Source of the DNA: Vibrio sp. JC009
GTDB taxonomy: Bacteria; Pseudomonadota; Gammaproteobacteria; Enterobacterales; Vibrionaceae
Direction: 5' to 3'
NCBI RefSeq assembly: GCF_029016485.1
Contig: NZ_CP092106.1
Span: 1 to 64,000 of the forward strand
DNA: 64,000 nucleotides
The translations under genes and the position numbers were made by a program. Numbering within the stretch: the stretch's first letter is position 1; every line of letters starts with the position of its first letter. The notes under the pieces are model-generated. The model saw only the letters and a list, made by a program, of their open reading frames with translations. It was not told the origin of the DNA and did no database searches. Below, piece after piece: positions 27,802-36,937 of the stretch.

Positions 27802-27915
27802 GGCCCTGGGCCCTGGGAACGGACTTCGTCCTACAGGCACTGGGAAAAGAAAAGACAGCTTTCCGAATTGATAAGGTACTTTGTCCCAGGGCCTATAAAC
27901 CCAGGGCCCAGGGCC
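27802..27915. repeat. GGCCCTGGG palindromic element A, in the 23S-5S spacer
   Basis: A 114-bp element bounded by perfect 16-bp inverted repeats GGCCCTGGGCCCTGGG and CCCAGGGCCCAGGGCC. It contains a small GGAC-TTCG hairpin and an AT-rich centre. It lies between 23S and 5S and would be part of the primary rRNA transcript. A close relative is at 28337-28452. No open reading frame of note is inside, so it resembles a non-autonomous palindromic element. Confidence 0.8.
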
Positions 27916-27929
27916 TTATAAAAAGAATT

Positions 27930-28048
27930 TGCTTGGCGACCATAGCATTGTGGACCCACCTGATTCCATGCCGAACTCAGAAGTGAAACGCAATAGCGCC
28001 GATGGTAGTGTGGGGTTTCCCCATGTGAGAGTAGGACATCGCCAGGCT
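27930..28048 (+). rRNA. rrf: 5S ribosomal RNA, copy 1
   Basis: A 119-nt 5S rRNA beginning TGCTTGGCGACC and ending CGCCAGGCT, with the conserved CCGAACTCAGAAGTGAAACG segment. Its terminal helix pairs G2 with C118. Confidence 0.97.
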
Positions 28049-28056
28049 TTGAACAT

Positions 28057-28157
28057 AAATTGTTCCCGTAACTTGCATCTTTTGCCGTTGCGATGCTCAT
28101 GTACTAACGTACACTGCGCTTCTCACGCCAAAATCTGCGGCGTTACAGAAACAATTT
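28057..28157. repeat. 101-bp imperfect palindrome between 5S and tRNA-Thr
   Basis: The ends AAATTGTT..GTAAC and GTTAC..AACAATTT are complementary, and the inner arms (around TTTTGCCG and CGCCAAAA, then ATGTAC-TAAC-GTACA) continue the pairing to a TAAC loop. It would fold into one long hairpin in the transcript. It looks like a dispersed intergenic palindrome; no second copy is in this window. Confidence 0.6.
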
Positions 28158-28207
28158 AACGTCCAAAGCGGTCAAGCGTAAGACTTTGGATAGAAGAAAA
28201 TGAAGGA

Positions 28208-28230
28208 CCCGTTCGACGAACGGGTTTTTT
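28208..28230 (+). terminator. Terminator-like hairpin inside the rrn operon
   Basis: CCCGTTC pairs perfectly with GAACGGG around GAC and is followed by six T residues. It stands after the first 5S gene but 24 bases before tRNA-Thr, so either it is read through or tRNA-Thr and the second 5S depend on it being leaky. Confidence 0.8.
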
Positions 28231-28253
28231 GCTCTTCACTGAGCGAAAACTGC

Positions 28254-28329
<76 letters not shown>

Positions 28330-28336
28330 GAATATA

Positions 28337-28452
28337 AAGGCCTTGGGCCCTAGGAACGAACTTCGTCCTATAGGCTCTGGGTACAAAACAATTAGCTTTA
28401 AATTAATAAGGTGCTCCTTCCCAGGGCCTATAAACCCAGGGTCGAGGGCCTT
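28337..28452. repeat. GGCCCTGGG palindromic element B, between tRNA-Thr and second 5S
   Basis: An element of about 116 bp homologous to the copy at 27802-27915: shared left arm (GGGCCCTAGGAACG), ACTTCGTCCTA hairpin and right part CCCAGGGCCTATAAACCCAGGG. Its arms are more diverged (AAGGCCTTGGG against GAGGGCCTT). Confidence 0.78.
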
Positions 28453-28461
28453 AAAAGAATT

Positions 28462-28580
28462 TACTTGGCGACCATAGCATTGTGGACCCACCTGATTCCA
28501 TGCCGAACTCAGAAGTGAAACGCAATAGCGCCGATGGTAGTGTGGGGTTTCCCCATGTGAGAGTAGGACATCGCCAGGTT
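28462..28580 (+). rRNA. rrf: 5S ribosomal RNA, copy 2
   Basis: A second 119-nt 5S gene, nearly identical to the copy at 27930. It differs at both ends of the terminal helix (TACTTGG with CCAGGTT), where the G-C pair of copy 1 is replaced by A-T, so pairing is kept. Confidence 0.96.
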
Positions 28581-28587
28581 CATATCC

Positions 28588-28618
28588 GAAGCCTCAGTCG
28601 AAAGACTGGGGCTTTTTC
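28588..28618 (+). terminator. Terminator after second 5S
   Basis: AAGCCTCAGTC pairs with GACTGGGGCTT around GAAA and is followed by TTT. It is the final terminator of the rrn unit. Confidence 0.85.
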
Positions 28619-28690
28619 GATCTTAGGGATATGAGGTGATGGGGGCGGGCTTTGCCCTTGAAGGCAATAGGGAAAAGACTAGAATCTTCC

Positions 28691-28744
28691 ATAGCCCCAT
28701 AGCCCCATAGCCCCATAGCCCCATAGCCCCATAGCCCCATAGCC
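28691..28744. repeat. Tandem octamer ATAGCCCC, six copies plus a partial
   Basis: Six exact 8-bp units and a partial seventh end against the ilvY stop codon. It is the reverse complement of the GGGTTATG-type array at fadA with G for A at one position. The preceding 28619-28690 holds nothing recognisable. Confidence 0.85.
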
Positions 28745-29634
28745 TACGGCGTAATAAATTTCCCTTCAGCCAATTCCCAAAGCGCTTTTACTAGCGGATC
28801 GTTTAGCTTAGAGCGGTTACAGCAGATCCCCAGATCGAAAGGTTTGATGGATTCTACTTTTAGACGCTGGATCTTATCTTTTACCGGGCTGTTGTTGATA
28901 ACAACGTCTGGTGCTATTCCAATACCACATCCAAGCGCTACCATACTCACAATTGCTTCATGCCCCGATACCTGAGCATAGATATTGGGTTTTATCTTCA
29001 TTGCCTTAAACCAGTGATTTGCCCTGTCTCTTGCTGTTCCTGCTTCTGGCAGGATGAAGGGAATCTGATTCCAGTCTGGGGTTTCTTTCTGAAGCTCCAG
29101 AGAAAAGCTGCTTACACCTGTTGGAGCGATTACAGACAAAGGAATCGTGCTGATTGTTTCAAAGGCCAGACGGGCTGGTAGGTGTTCTGGTTTTGCTGAG
29201 ATCGCAATATCCGCCTCATCTTCAAGAATTTTATCGATCGCCTGAGCGGGATCGCCCGTCGAAAGCTTAAGCTCTATCTGCGGGTAGTTAAGACGAAAAT
29301 CATTAAGTAGGTCAGGAAGATGGCTGTAGCTGGCGGTTACCGAACAAAACAGACGCAGTTCCCCTTTAAGCTCTTTTGTCTGCTCAGACAGGCTCGACTG
29401 ATAGTCATACCAATTATTAGTAATACTCAAAGCGATAGGTAATAACTTTCTCCCTGCATTAGTCAGGTCTACACTTCTGTTGTCTCTGATAAACAGGCTC
29501 TGCCCAACCTCTTCTTCAAGCTTCTGAATCTGGCGGCTCAGGGCAGAAGGACTAATGTGCATAGCTGTCGCAGTTTTACTAAAGTTTTTACTGTCGCAGA
29601 GGTGTATAAAGAGCTGCAGGCTTTTGATGTTCAT
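28744..29634 (-). CDS. ilvY: LysR-family activator IlvY
   Basis: IlvY activates ilvC when acetohydroxy acid inducers are bound. The 296-aa protein has the LysR winged helix at the N-terminus (FSKTATAMHISPSALSRQIQKLEEEVG) and a C-terminal inducer domain. It is divergent from ilvC with an intergenic operator, the arrangement known for ilvY-ilvC. I chose ATG 29634 (MNIKSLQLFIHL), the conserved start; an ATG three codons earlier is possible. Its stop codon abuts a tandem octamer repeat. Confidence 0.93.
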   Translation of the reverse strand: MNIKSLQLFIHLCDSKNFSKTATAMHISPSALSRQIQKLEEEVGQSLFIRDNRSVDLTNAGRKLLPIALSITNNWYDYQSSLSEQTKELKGELRLFCSVTASYSHLPDLLNDFRLNYPQIELKLSTGDPAQAIDKILEDEADIAISAKPEHLPARLAFETISTIPLSVIAPTGVSSFSLELQKETPDWNQIPFILPEAGTARDRANHWFKAMKIKPNIYAQVSGHEAIVSMVALGCGIGIAPDVVINNSPVKDKIQRLKVESIKPFDLGICCNRSKLNDPLVKALWELAEGKFITP

Positions 29635-29644
29635 AATATCCATG

Positions 29645-29659
29645 TTGCATTAATTGCAA
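29645..29659. promoter_or_regulatory. Putative IlvY operator in the ilvY-ilvC intergenic region
   Basis: TTGCATTAATTGCAA is a near-perfect palindrome with the T-N11-A layout of LysR-type sites and resembles the TTGCAAT-type IlvY operators. It lies 11 bp from the ilvY start, where it could serve autoregulation and ilvC activation. Confidence 0.6.
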
Positions 29660-29767
29660 TTACATGTTGTGAATATATCACTTTAAGCAATTTAAATCCT
29701 GCATTACTATGTGGACATTCGACAAACGAGTCGACCAACGGAAAGTTTCTCAAAGGAGTCTCTAAAA

Positions 29768-31252
29768 ATGGCTAACTATTTCAACACACTAAACCTACGT
29801 CAGCAGCTGGACCAGCTTGGTCGTTGCCGTTTCATGGATCGCGAAGAGTTCGCGGATGAAGCAGAATACCTGAAGGGTAAGAAAGTAGTAATCGTAGGTT
29901 GTGGTGCTCAGGGTCTTAACCAGGGTCTAAACATGCGCGATTCTGGTCTGGACGTTTCTTATGCTCTACGTCAGGCTGCTATCGATGAAAAGCGTCAGTC
30001 TTTCAAAAACGCATCTGAAAACGGCTTCAACGTAGGTAGCTACGAAGATCTTATTCCACAGGCTGACCTTGTAGTTAACCTGACTCCTGATAAGCAGCAC
30101 ACAAACGTTGTTGAGACAGTAATGCCTCTAATGAAAGAAGGCGCTGCACTGGGTTACTCACACGGCTTCAACGTTGTTGAAGAAGGTATGCAGATCCGTA
30201 AAGACCTTACAGTAGTAATGGTTGCACCTAAGTGTCCTGGTACTGAAGTACGTGAAGAGTACAAGCGTGGTTTCGGTGTTCCAACACTGATCGCTGTACA
30301 CCCAGAGAACGATCCTAAGGGCGAAGGCTGGGATATCGCTAAAGCATGGGCTGCAGCTACAGGTGGTCACCGCGCTGGTTGTCTTGAGTCTTCTTTCGTT
30401 GCTGAAGTTAAATCTGACCTTATGGGTGAGCAGACTATCCTTTGTGGCATGCTACAGGCTGGTTCTATCGTATGTTACGAGAAGATGATTGCTGACGGCA
30501 TCGACGCTGGTTACGCTGGTAAGCTTCTTCAGTACGGTTGGGAAACAGTAACTGAAGCACTGAAGTTCGGTGGTATCACTCACATGATGGACCGTCTGTC
30601 TAACCCAGCTAAGATCAAAGCATTCGAGCTTTCTGAAGAGCTGAAAGAGCTAATGCGCCCTCTATACAACAAGCACATGGATGACATCATCGAAGGTGAA
30701 TTCTCAGGCACTATGATGGCTGACTGGGCAAACGACGATGTTAACCTGCTTAAATGGCGTGAAGAGACTGGCGAAACAGCATTTGAAAACTACCCAGAAT
30801 CAGACGTTGAGATCCCAGAGCAAGAATACTTCGACAACGGTATCCTTATGGTTGCTATGGTTCGCGCCGGTGTTGAGCTTGCATTCGAAGCAATGACTGC
30901 ATCTGGCATCATCGACGAGTCTGCATACTACGAATCACTACACGAGCTTCCACTGATTGCTAACACAATCGCACGTAAGCGTCTGTACGAAATGAACGTA
31001 GTAATCTCTGACACTGCTGAATACGGTAACTACCTGTTCGCTAACGTTGCAACTCCTCTTCTACGTGAGAAGTTCATGCCTAACGTTGGTACTGACGTAA
31101 TCGGTAAAGGTCTGGGCGAAACTTCTAACCAGGTTGATAACGCAACTCTGATTGAAGTGAACGAAGTAATCCGTAATCACCCTGTTGAGTACATCGGTGA
31201 AGAGCTACGCGGTTACATGACGGATATGAAGCGCATCGCTGTTGGCGGTTAA
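29768..31252 (+). CDS. ilvC: Ketol-acid reductoisomerase (class II)
   Basis: IlvC converts acetolactate or acetohydroxybutyrate to the dihydroxy acids of valine, leucine and isoleucine synthesis with NADPH and Mg2+. The 494-aa length marks the long class II enzyme. The Rossmann motif is [21 protein letters not shown] (near residue 38), and metal-binding acidic residues lie in the repeated knotted C-terminal domains. The ATG at 29768 has AAAGGAG upstream; the frame is open for 19 more codons that lie in the regulatory region. Codon use is strongly biased, as in highly expressed genes. Confidence 0.96.
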   Translation: MANYFNTLNLRQQLDQLGRCRFMDREEFADEAEYLKGKKVVIVGCGAQGLNQGLNMRDSGLDVSYALRQAAIDEKRQSFKNASENGFNVGSYEDLIPQADLVVNLTPDKQHTNVVETVMPLMKEGAALGYSHGFNVVEEGMQIRKDLTVVMVAPKCPGTEVREEYKRGFGVPTLIAVHPENDPKGEGWDIAKAWAAATGGHRAGCLESSFVAEVKSDLMGEQTILCGMLQAGSIVCYEKMIADGIDAGYAGKLLQYGWETVTEALKFGGITHMMDRLSNPAKIKAFELSEELKELMRPLYNKHMDDIIEGEFSGTMMADWANDDVNLLKWREETGETAFENYPESDVEIPEQEYFDNGILMVAMVRAGVELAFEAMTASGIIDESAYYESLHELPLIANTIARKRLYEMNVVISDTAEYGNYLFANVATPLLREKFMPNVGTDVIGKGLGETSNQVDNATLIEVNEVIRNHPVEYIGEELRGYMTDMKRIAVGG

Positions 31253-31375
31253 ATTACTGGTTCTATCGGCTGATTTCGGCGTCAAAGGTGCTCATTTACT
31301 ATCGTAAACTGCGCGCCTTTTCCTTGAACTCAGTCAATAGCCCTGCGTAATTTAATCCCCCAAAAAGAGATATTA

Positions 31376-31407
31376 AAAGGGCCTGATTTTTTCAAATCAG
31401 GCCCTTT
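31376..31407. terminator. Terminator after ilvC
   Basis: A 14-bp perfect stem AAAGGGCCTGATTT/AAATCAGGCCCTTT with a TTTC loop. It is symmetrical enough to act in both directions. Confidence 0.8.
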
Positions 31408-31444
31408 ATCATTTTATGAATGAGGTGATTGGGTTACTGTTTAT

Positions 31445-31506
31445 CAGGTGTATGCAGCAGGGAAGCTGCATTCAAGCCTACAGGGATGTATTCACGGCGG
31501 CCTGAG
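31445..31506. repeat. 62-bp dispersed repeat, copy 2
   Basis: Same orientation as the copy at 14922-14983, differing at four positions. It too lies between convergent genes (ilvC and ubiK). Confidence 0.8.
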
Positions 31507-31547
31507 AAACAGTAACCCAATCGCCGGAATCCTGACCTCAAATAAAC

Positions 31548-31802
31548 TTACTCTTTATCTGCCAGCTTAGCTTCAATATCCGCTAACTTCTGTTCCATTT
31601 CGGTCAGCTTCTGACGGGTGCGCAGCAATACCTGAGTCTGTACATCGAACTCCTCACGGCTTACTACATCCAGTTTGTTTAGCTGCCCCTGAATTACCTG
31701 GCGAACTTTTGCATCTACGTCTGCACCCAGCTCTTTTACCGGCTCAGGCATAGACTCGTGAATCTGCTTAGCAACTTGCTCTAGTTTTTTTGCATCAAAC
31801 AT
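31548..31802 (-). CDS. ubiK: Ubiquinone biosynthesis accessory factor UbiK (YqiC)
   Basis: UbiK is a small coiled-coil protein that assists the Ubi metabolon in aerobic ubiquinone synthesis and can bind membranes. The 84-aa protein shows the BMFP fold pattern: an N-terminal amphipathic helix ([19 protein letters not shown]) and a C-terminal coiled coil from about 48 ([19 protein letters not shown]) ending in lysine/glutamate repeats. It is monocistronic between ilvC and the efflux operon. Confidence 0.9.
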   Translation of the reverse strand: MFDAKKLEQVAKQIHESMPEPVKELGADVDAKVRQVIQGQLNKLDVVSREEFDVQTQVLLRTRQKLTEMEQKLADIEAKLADKE

Positions 31803-31873
31803 ATCGGCTGAAACTCCTTTCTATTTGTGACCATTTTATGCAAATCAATGGCAAAAGTCGTTATATCAGGCAA

Positions 31874-31900
31874 TAAAAAAGGCCACCGAAGTGACCTTTC
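31874..31900 (-). terminator. Terminator of the RND efflux operon
   Basis: On the minus strand AAAGGTCAC pairs with GTGGCCTTT around TTCG and runs into T residues, 16 bases beyond the pump gene stop. Confidence 0.85.
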
Positions 31901-31915
31901 CATAACAATCTGTAA

Positions 31916-34900
31916 CTACTGTTTTGCTAACTCGCGTTGTGCCGCTTTTGCTTCATCCACTCTTGCCAGCTTTTCCAGATCTTTATCCTCAACAAAAACC
32001 GGAAGAGGCTTATGTTTTTCTGCCAGATAAGTATAGATAACCGGAAGTACAAACAGAGTAAACAGAGTACCGATTGCCAGACCGGCAACAATAACAATAC
32101 CGATACTAAAGCGCTGCGCGGCACCTGCTCCCGTTGCATACATCAGCGGGATAAGACCGGCAATCATCGCAGCTGTCGTCATCAGAATCGGACGAAGACG
32201 AACCTTCGCTGCTTCCATTACCGCATCCATTCGGGACTTCTTGTTATGAAGCTGCTCTTCTTTTGCTACCTCACAGATAAGAATACCGTGCTTGGTAATC
32301 AGGCCAACCAGAGTAATCAGACCCACCTGAGAGTAGATATTCATAGTTGAAGCTCCCCAGGCCAGTGCGATCAGAGCGCCACAGATTGCCAGAGGTACAG
32401 ATACCATGATAACAATAGGATCTTTAGCTGATTCAAACTGAATCGCCAGAACCAGGAAGATAATCGCCAGAGCCAGACCAAAGGTGGTAAACAGCGAGCT
32501 ACCCTCAGTAACAAACTGTCTTGCTTCACCCATATAGTCGTAGGTGTAGCCGGTTGGCAGCTTAGTCTGAGCAACCTCTTCAAACCAGTTAATCGCATCA
32601 CCCATAGCAACAGTCGGAGACGGTACTGCACCGATAGTGGCAGAGTTCAGCTGGTTGAAGTGTGGCAGTGAACGAGGTTCAGCGACAACATCAATGCTGA
32701 TCAGGCTGCTAAGTGGGATAGATGCGCCATTGGCTGCACGAACGTAGAAGTTCTTCATCGACTCAGGATTTAAACGGTATTTACGTTCAACCTGAGGAAT
32801 CACCTCGTAAGAACGGCCACTCAGGTCGATACGGTTTACATAACCGTCTGCCATCATAGTTGCCAGAGTTACGCCGATATCCTGCATGGTAACGCCATAA
32901 GCACCTGCTTTATCCTTATCGATATTGATCTTCATGGTTGCAGAGTCGAAGTTCAGATCGATATTGGAGTAAACAAAATACGGGCTCTTCATTGCGTCAG
33001 TGAAGATTTCCAACGCGATCTGATACAGGCTTTCAAAGTTATTCGGTGTAGTAATAACAAACTGAATCGGAAGACCTGAACCTGCACCCGGAAGCTCCGG
33101 CATCTGGAAGGCGGTTACCGCCATTCCCGGAATATCTTTAACCAGTTGGCCCACACGGTTAGTTACCTCTGCCTGACTTGCCTCGCGTTCACTCCACGGC
33201 ACCATGGATGCGATACCAAATGCCTGGTTGGAGTTAGGTACCCCCATAAACACTTGCGAGTAGGCTACTTCCGGCTGCTCTGCCATTATCTCGTTCACAT
33301 CTGCCATGGTGTTCTGCAGATAATCCAGGTTGGCGTTTGACGGGCCGGTACCCATCAGAACCACAATACCGTTATCCTCAGAAGGTGCCAGTTCACTAGG
33401 GATAAACTTAAACAGCGATGGCAGGCTGATAAATACGATCAGGGCAAAGCCGATAACCACTGGGCGACGCTGCATAATCGCAGCAAGCATGCGGCTGTAG
33501 CGGCTTGTCATTCTGTCCAGAACAGAGTGAACGGCCTGCTCAAAGCGGTTTGGCTTTTCATTTGCTTTCAGCATCTTTGAACACATCATCGGTGAAAGAG
33601 TCAGTGCCACAATACCGGAAACAAATACGGCGCCAGCCAGGGTCAGGGCAAACTCCTTAAACAGCGAGCCGGTAATACCGCCCATCATTGCGATTGGTGC
33701 ATATACCGCGCCCAGTGTTAGTGTCATTGCAATAACCGGAATAGCAATTTCACGGGTACCAATGATAGCTGCACGGAAAGGTGATTCACCCAGTTTGAGA
33801 TGACGGTCGACGTTCTCCAGAACAACGATGGCGTCATCCACCACAAGACCGATTGCCAGAACCATAGCCAGCAGCGTCATCAGGTTCCATGAGAAGCCCA
33901 TAGTTTGCATTACCATTGCCACACCAATCATAGACAGAGGAATGGTGACAATAGGGATAATTACCGCACGCAGTGAGCCAAGGAACAGAGTGATAACCAC
34001 CAGAACGATAAGCGCCGCCTCCACAATGGTTTTAATAACCTCATTGATGGATTCGTTAATCGCGATGGTTGAGTCATAAAGAATGTTCATCTTCATATTG
34101 CTTGGCATGTTTTTCTCGATGACAGGCAAGAGGTCACGAACATCTTTGGCGATGTTAATCGGGTTTGCACTTGGTGTTGCGTTGATCGCGGCAACCACAG
34201 CCTCGCGGCCGTTAGCGTTCGCACGTACCACATCGTGGCTTTTTTCACGGGTGACTCGGGCAATATCACTCAGGCGGATTAGCTCGCCATTATCCTGCTT
34301 AATAACCAGACGTTTAAGCTCTGCAACGCTTGAGATTTGAGTGTCGGCACTGCCGTTATAAAGTACAAATTCACCAATTGACTGACCTGTTGCAGACTGA
34401 TAGTTATTCGCGCTTAGTACGCCCATCACATCCGTTGCCGTCAGGCCAAGAGCCGCCATTTTCGCCGGATCCAGCCAGATGCGCATTGCGTACTTAGAGC
34501 CACCGTAATGGTCGATACTGGCTACACCATTCACAGAGAACAACTGAGGATCCACAACCCGCTCAAGATAGTCGGTAACCTGACTTGAAGCCAGCTCATC
34601 ACTGGTAAAGCCAAGGTAAAGAACCGCAGTGGTTGAGCCTGTAGACATGGTTACAGACGGATCTTCTGCCTCACCAGGCAACTGCGAACGAACCGAGTTG
34701 GTCTTTGCCAGAATATCTGACAGAGCCGCATTCGGATCCGTATTCAGCTTCATGGTGACGGTAATGGTTGAACGGCCCAGCACCGACTGCGAAGTCATGT
34801 AATCAATATTGTCTGCCTGCGCAATTGCCTGTTCCAGCGGCTGAGTAATAAAGCCCTGGATCAGATCGGCGCTGGCACCGTAATACCCTGTGGTGACAGT

Positions 34901-35035
34901 CACCACGGTATTTGTCATTTCCGGATACTGACGAACCTGCATCTTGAACACAGCCTGCAAGCCAAGCAGTGCAATCAGAAAACTGATTGAAACAGCCAGA
35001 ACCGGACGTTTTATAAAAATATCAGTAAAGCGCAT
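31916..35035 (-). CDS. vexB: RND multidrug efflux permease (VexB-like)
   Basis: This 1,039-aa inner-membrane proton-driven pump belongs to the HAE1 resistance-nodulation-division family and would form a tripartite system with the adjacent adaptor and an outer-membrane TolC. It has twelve hydrophobic segments, the start MRFTDIFIKRPVLAVSISFLI and TM4 motif LAIGLVVDDAIVVLEN with the proton-relay aspartates. The position between ubiK and tetR matches what I recall of V. cholerae vexB, a pump for bile acids, detergents and antibiotics; the substrate range here is inferred. It starts 11 bases after vexA. No tolC is in the window. Confidence 0.88.
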   Translation of the reverse strand: MRFTDIFIKRPVLAVSISFLIALLGLQAVFKMQVRQYPEMTNTVVTVTTGYYGASADLIQGFITQPLEQAIAQADNIDYMTSQSVLGRSTITVTMKLNTDPNAALSDILAKTNSVRSQLPGEAEDPSVTMSTGSTTAVLYLGFTSDELASSQVTDYLERVVDPQLFSVNGVASIDHYGGSKYAMRIWLDPAKMAALGLTATDVMGVLSANNYQSATGQSIGEFVLYNGSADTQISSVAELKRLVIKQDNGELIRLSDIARVTREKSHDVVRANANGREAVVAAINATPSANPINIAKDVRDLLPVIEKNMPSNMKMNILYDSTIAINESINEVIKTIVEAALIVLVVITLFLGSLRAVIIPIVTIPLSMIGVAMVMQTMGFSWNLMTLLAMVLAIGLVVDDAIVVLENVDRHLKLGESPFRAAIIGTREIAIPVIAMTLTLGAVYAPIAMMGGITGSLFKEFALTLAGAVFVSGIVALTLSPMMCSKMLKANEKPNRFEQAVHSVLDRMTSRYSRMLAAIMQRRPVVIGFALIVFISLPSLFKFIPSELAPSEDNGIVVLMGTGPSNANLDYLQNTMADVNEIMAEQPEVAYSQVFMGVPNSNQAFGIASMVPWSEREASQAEVTNRVGQLVKDIPGMAVTAFQMPELPGAGSGLPIQFVITTPNNFESLYQIALEIFTDAMKSPYFVYSNIDLNFDSATMKINIDKDKAGAYGVTMQDIGVTLATMMADGYVNRIDLSGRSYEVIPQVERKYRLNPESMKNFYVRAANGASIPLSSLISIDVVAEPRSLPHFNQLNSATIGAVPSPTVAMGDAINWFEEVAQTKLPTGYTYDYMGEARQFVTEGSSLFTTFGLALAIIFLVLAIQFESAKDPIVIMVSVPLAICGALIALAWGASTMNIYSQVGLITLVGLITKHGILICEVAKEEQLHNKKSRMDAVMEAAKVRLRPILMTTAAMIAGLIPLMYATGAGAAQRFSIGIVIVAGLAIGTLFTLFVLPVIYTYLAEKHKPLPVFVEDKDLEKLARVDEAKAAQRELAKQ

Positions 35036-35046
35036 ACTTCCTCCGG

Positions 35047-36153
35047 TTACAGCATTGGTGTTTCTGCTGGCGGGTTAAGAGCATCACTTTCAACAACTTT
35101 TACTTTTGCACCATTACTCAGACGAACCTGGCCGGAAGTGACAATCTGACTTCCTGGTTCCACACCTTCCAGAACATGGGCGCTCAGACCTTTACGCTCA
35201 CCCACCTTAACAACTAACTGCTTAACACGCTTTTCGCCGTTTTCTTCAGAGATGATGTAAACATTGTCGCCGTAAAGGTTAAATGAGATAGCCGTCTGAG
35301 GAATAACCACCTGCTCTGCGATAGTTGGTAGGATAATATCTGCACGGGCAAACATACCGCTGCGCAGCTTACCGCCGTTGTTCGGGATATCAGCCTGAAT
35401 CTGAACCAGGCCACTTTGGTTATCTACAGCTGGTTCGATAGCAGAGATAGTGCCCTTAAAGATATCCTGAGGGTAAGAATCAACGCGGATATCCACCGGC
35501 TGCTCAATATAGATACGAGAGATATCTGTCTGAGGAACAGTAAAGCGAAGGCGCATAACACTGGTGTCTTCAAGGCGAACAACATCCGTACCCGGCTGCA
35601 GGTACTGGCCTAAGAACACATTCCGGATACCCACAACGCCGTCGAATGGTGCTGAAATCTCACGGCGATCGATAGAGGCCTCAAGTGCGGTGATATCGGC
35701 TTTCAGAGAGTAGTACTCTGCTTCAGCTGAGTCATAAGACTCTTTTGAAACCGAGCCTTTCTTATACAGCCCTTTGTAGCGCTTGTATTTTGCCTCAGCA
35801 GCAGGCAAGCGCGCTTTTGCACTGTTCAGGTTTGCCTTCTCAACTTCAGCATCCAGCACAACCAGCTTCTGGCCTTTTTTCACCGTATTTCCGGATTCAA
35901 ACTGAATCTTCTTAATAACACCGCTGGATTCTGCGGTCAGGGTTACCCCCTGATTGGGCTCGATAAAGCCGATAGCCTCGATGGTCGGCACCCAGTCAAC
36001 GGGGGTCACTTTAGCGACCGTTACCGGGAACTCTGGCTCTGGCATATTTGCCATAAACTCAGCAATTTTTTGTTGTTTAAACATGTTAAAGCCAATGACA
36101 CTACCAAACAGCAGTAGTGCAAGCAGCAGCATAAAGAAAGTCCACTTTTTCAT
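35047..36153 (-). CDS. vexA: RND efflux periplasmic adaptor (VexA-like)
   Basis: This 368-aa membrane-fusion protein links the RND pump to the outer-membrane channel. An N-terminal membrane anchor (FFMLLLALLLFGSVIGFNMF) is followed by a biotinyl-lipoyl-like segment, an alpha-hairpin (about 100-160: LNSAKARLPAAEAKYKRYKGLYKKG and related heptads), a second lipoyl half (SAPFDGVVGIRNVFLGQYLQPG) and beta-barrel domains. It lacks a lipobox cysteine. It sits 13 bases after tetR and 11 before vexB, in one operon. Confidence 0.88.
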   Translation of the reverse strand: MKKWTFFMLLLALLLFGSVIGFNMFKQQKIAEFMANMPEPEFPVTVAKVTPVDWVPTIEAIGFIEPNQGVTLTAESSGVIKKIQFESGNTVKKGQKLVVLDAEVEKANLNSAKARLPAAEAKYKRYKGLYKKGSVSKESYDSAEAEYYSLKADITALEASIDRREISAPFDGVVGIRNVFLGQYLQPGTDVVRLEDTSVMRLRFTVPQTDISRIYIEQPVDIRVDSYPQDIFKGTISAIEPAVDNQSGLVQIQADIPNNGGKLRSGMFARADIILPTIAEQVVIPQTAISFNLYGDNVYIISEENGEKRVKQLVVKVGERKGLSAHVLEGVEPGSQIVTSGQVRLSNGAKVKVVESDALNPPAETPML

Positions 36154-36166
36154 TGTTTTCTGAACC

Positions 36167-36754
36167 TTAGTGTTTATGGTTAATTAACGCATCCCAGCTA
36201 GCTTCGATGGCTTGCTCCAAAACCTCCTGGCTTAGCTCTGCGCAGTTATTTCTCTGTTTCCTGGCCAGAGTCGAGCTTGACTCTAAACTGACTCCGGACA
36301 GAATTTTGCTATCCAGAGGCTTGAACAGCCCCTGCTTTTTACCCGTTTCAAACATCTTATCCATTTTGTAGAACAGCTTCTTTTCCGCTTCCCGGAGCTG
36401 CTCGGCATCCACGTCAGCAGAAATTAGCTGTTCATAAAGCAGGTGGCTCTTTACCGCGTTCTGGGTTTTTGAGTAGTTCCAGATATTGAGCCAGAATGTT
36501 CTGTACTGCTCCTTCAGAGACATCTCATCAGTAACACCGGCCTGAATAATTTCGGCTGTTTTAGCCAGCACATGCAGACGGGTTTCTCTGAGAAGGTGGT
36601 TTTTGTCTTCGAAATAGCGGTAGATAGTACCCGCGGCAACACCGGCTTCGTTAGCCAGTTTTTGCATCGACAAACCTTCAAAGCCATCTTCAGCAATCAT
36701 TTTTTCAACGGCATTAAGAATGAGAGTCCTTTTATCTTTTGTCTCAGAATTCAT
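36167..36754 (-). CDS. TetR-family repressor of the efflux operon
   Basis: A 195-aa TetR-type regulator with N-terminal helix-turn-helix (MIAEDGFEGLSMQKLANEAGVAAGTIYRYFEDKNHLL, about 18-54) and a variable helical ligand domain. It is the first gene of tetR-vexA-vexB. I chose the ATG at 36754 (MNSETKDK) because GGTGA lies 4 bases upstream and because the longer frame from 36799 would run through the perfect operator palindrome at 36767. Pump substrates or bile-like molecules are plausible inducers, by analogy with AcrR and related repressors. Confidence 0.87.
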   Translation of the reverse strand: MNSETKDKRTLILNAVEKMIAEDGFEGLSMQKLANEAGVAAGTIYRYFEDKNHLLRETRLHVLAKTAEIIQAGVTDEMSLKEQYRTFWLNIWNYSKTQNAVKSHLLYEQLISADVDAEQLREAEKKLFYKMDKMFETGKKQGLFKPLDSKILSGVSLESSSTLARKQRNNCAELSQEVLEQAIEASWDALINHKH

Positions 36755-36766
36755 ATAGTCACCAAA

Positions 36767-36788
36767 AATGAATGAACGTTCATTCATT
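36767..36788. promoter_or_regulatory. 22-bp perfect palindrome, probable TetR operator
   Basis: The arms AATGAATGAAC and GTTCATTCATT are exact reverse complements with no spacer. It lies 12 bp before the tetR start codon, so binding by the repressor would shut off its own operon. Confidence 0.75.
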
Positions 36789-36937
36789 AATTGAATCACA
36801 ATACAGCATGGCGTTTCAATGATTAATTACCCATATGGAAAATAAAAATAGTGGCTTTGAACTGCTTGCGGCGTAGTAAAAATCAAGATTGCCTATTATT
36901 ATAGGCACCCATTTCCAAGAGTGATTCAGGTAACACG

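Noticed and set aside
28691..28744. CRISPR-like array suspected from regular repeats
   Set aside because: The 8-bp units are directly adjacent with no spacers and there are no cas genes in the window.
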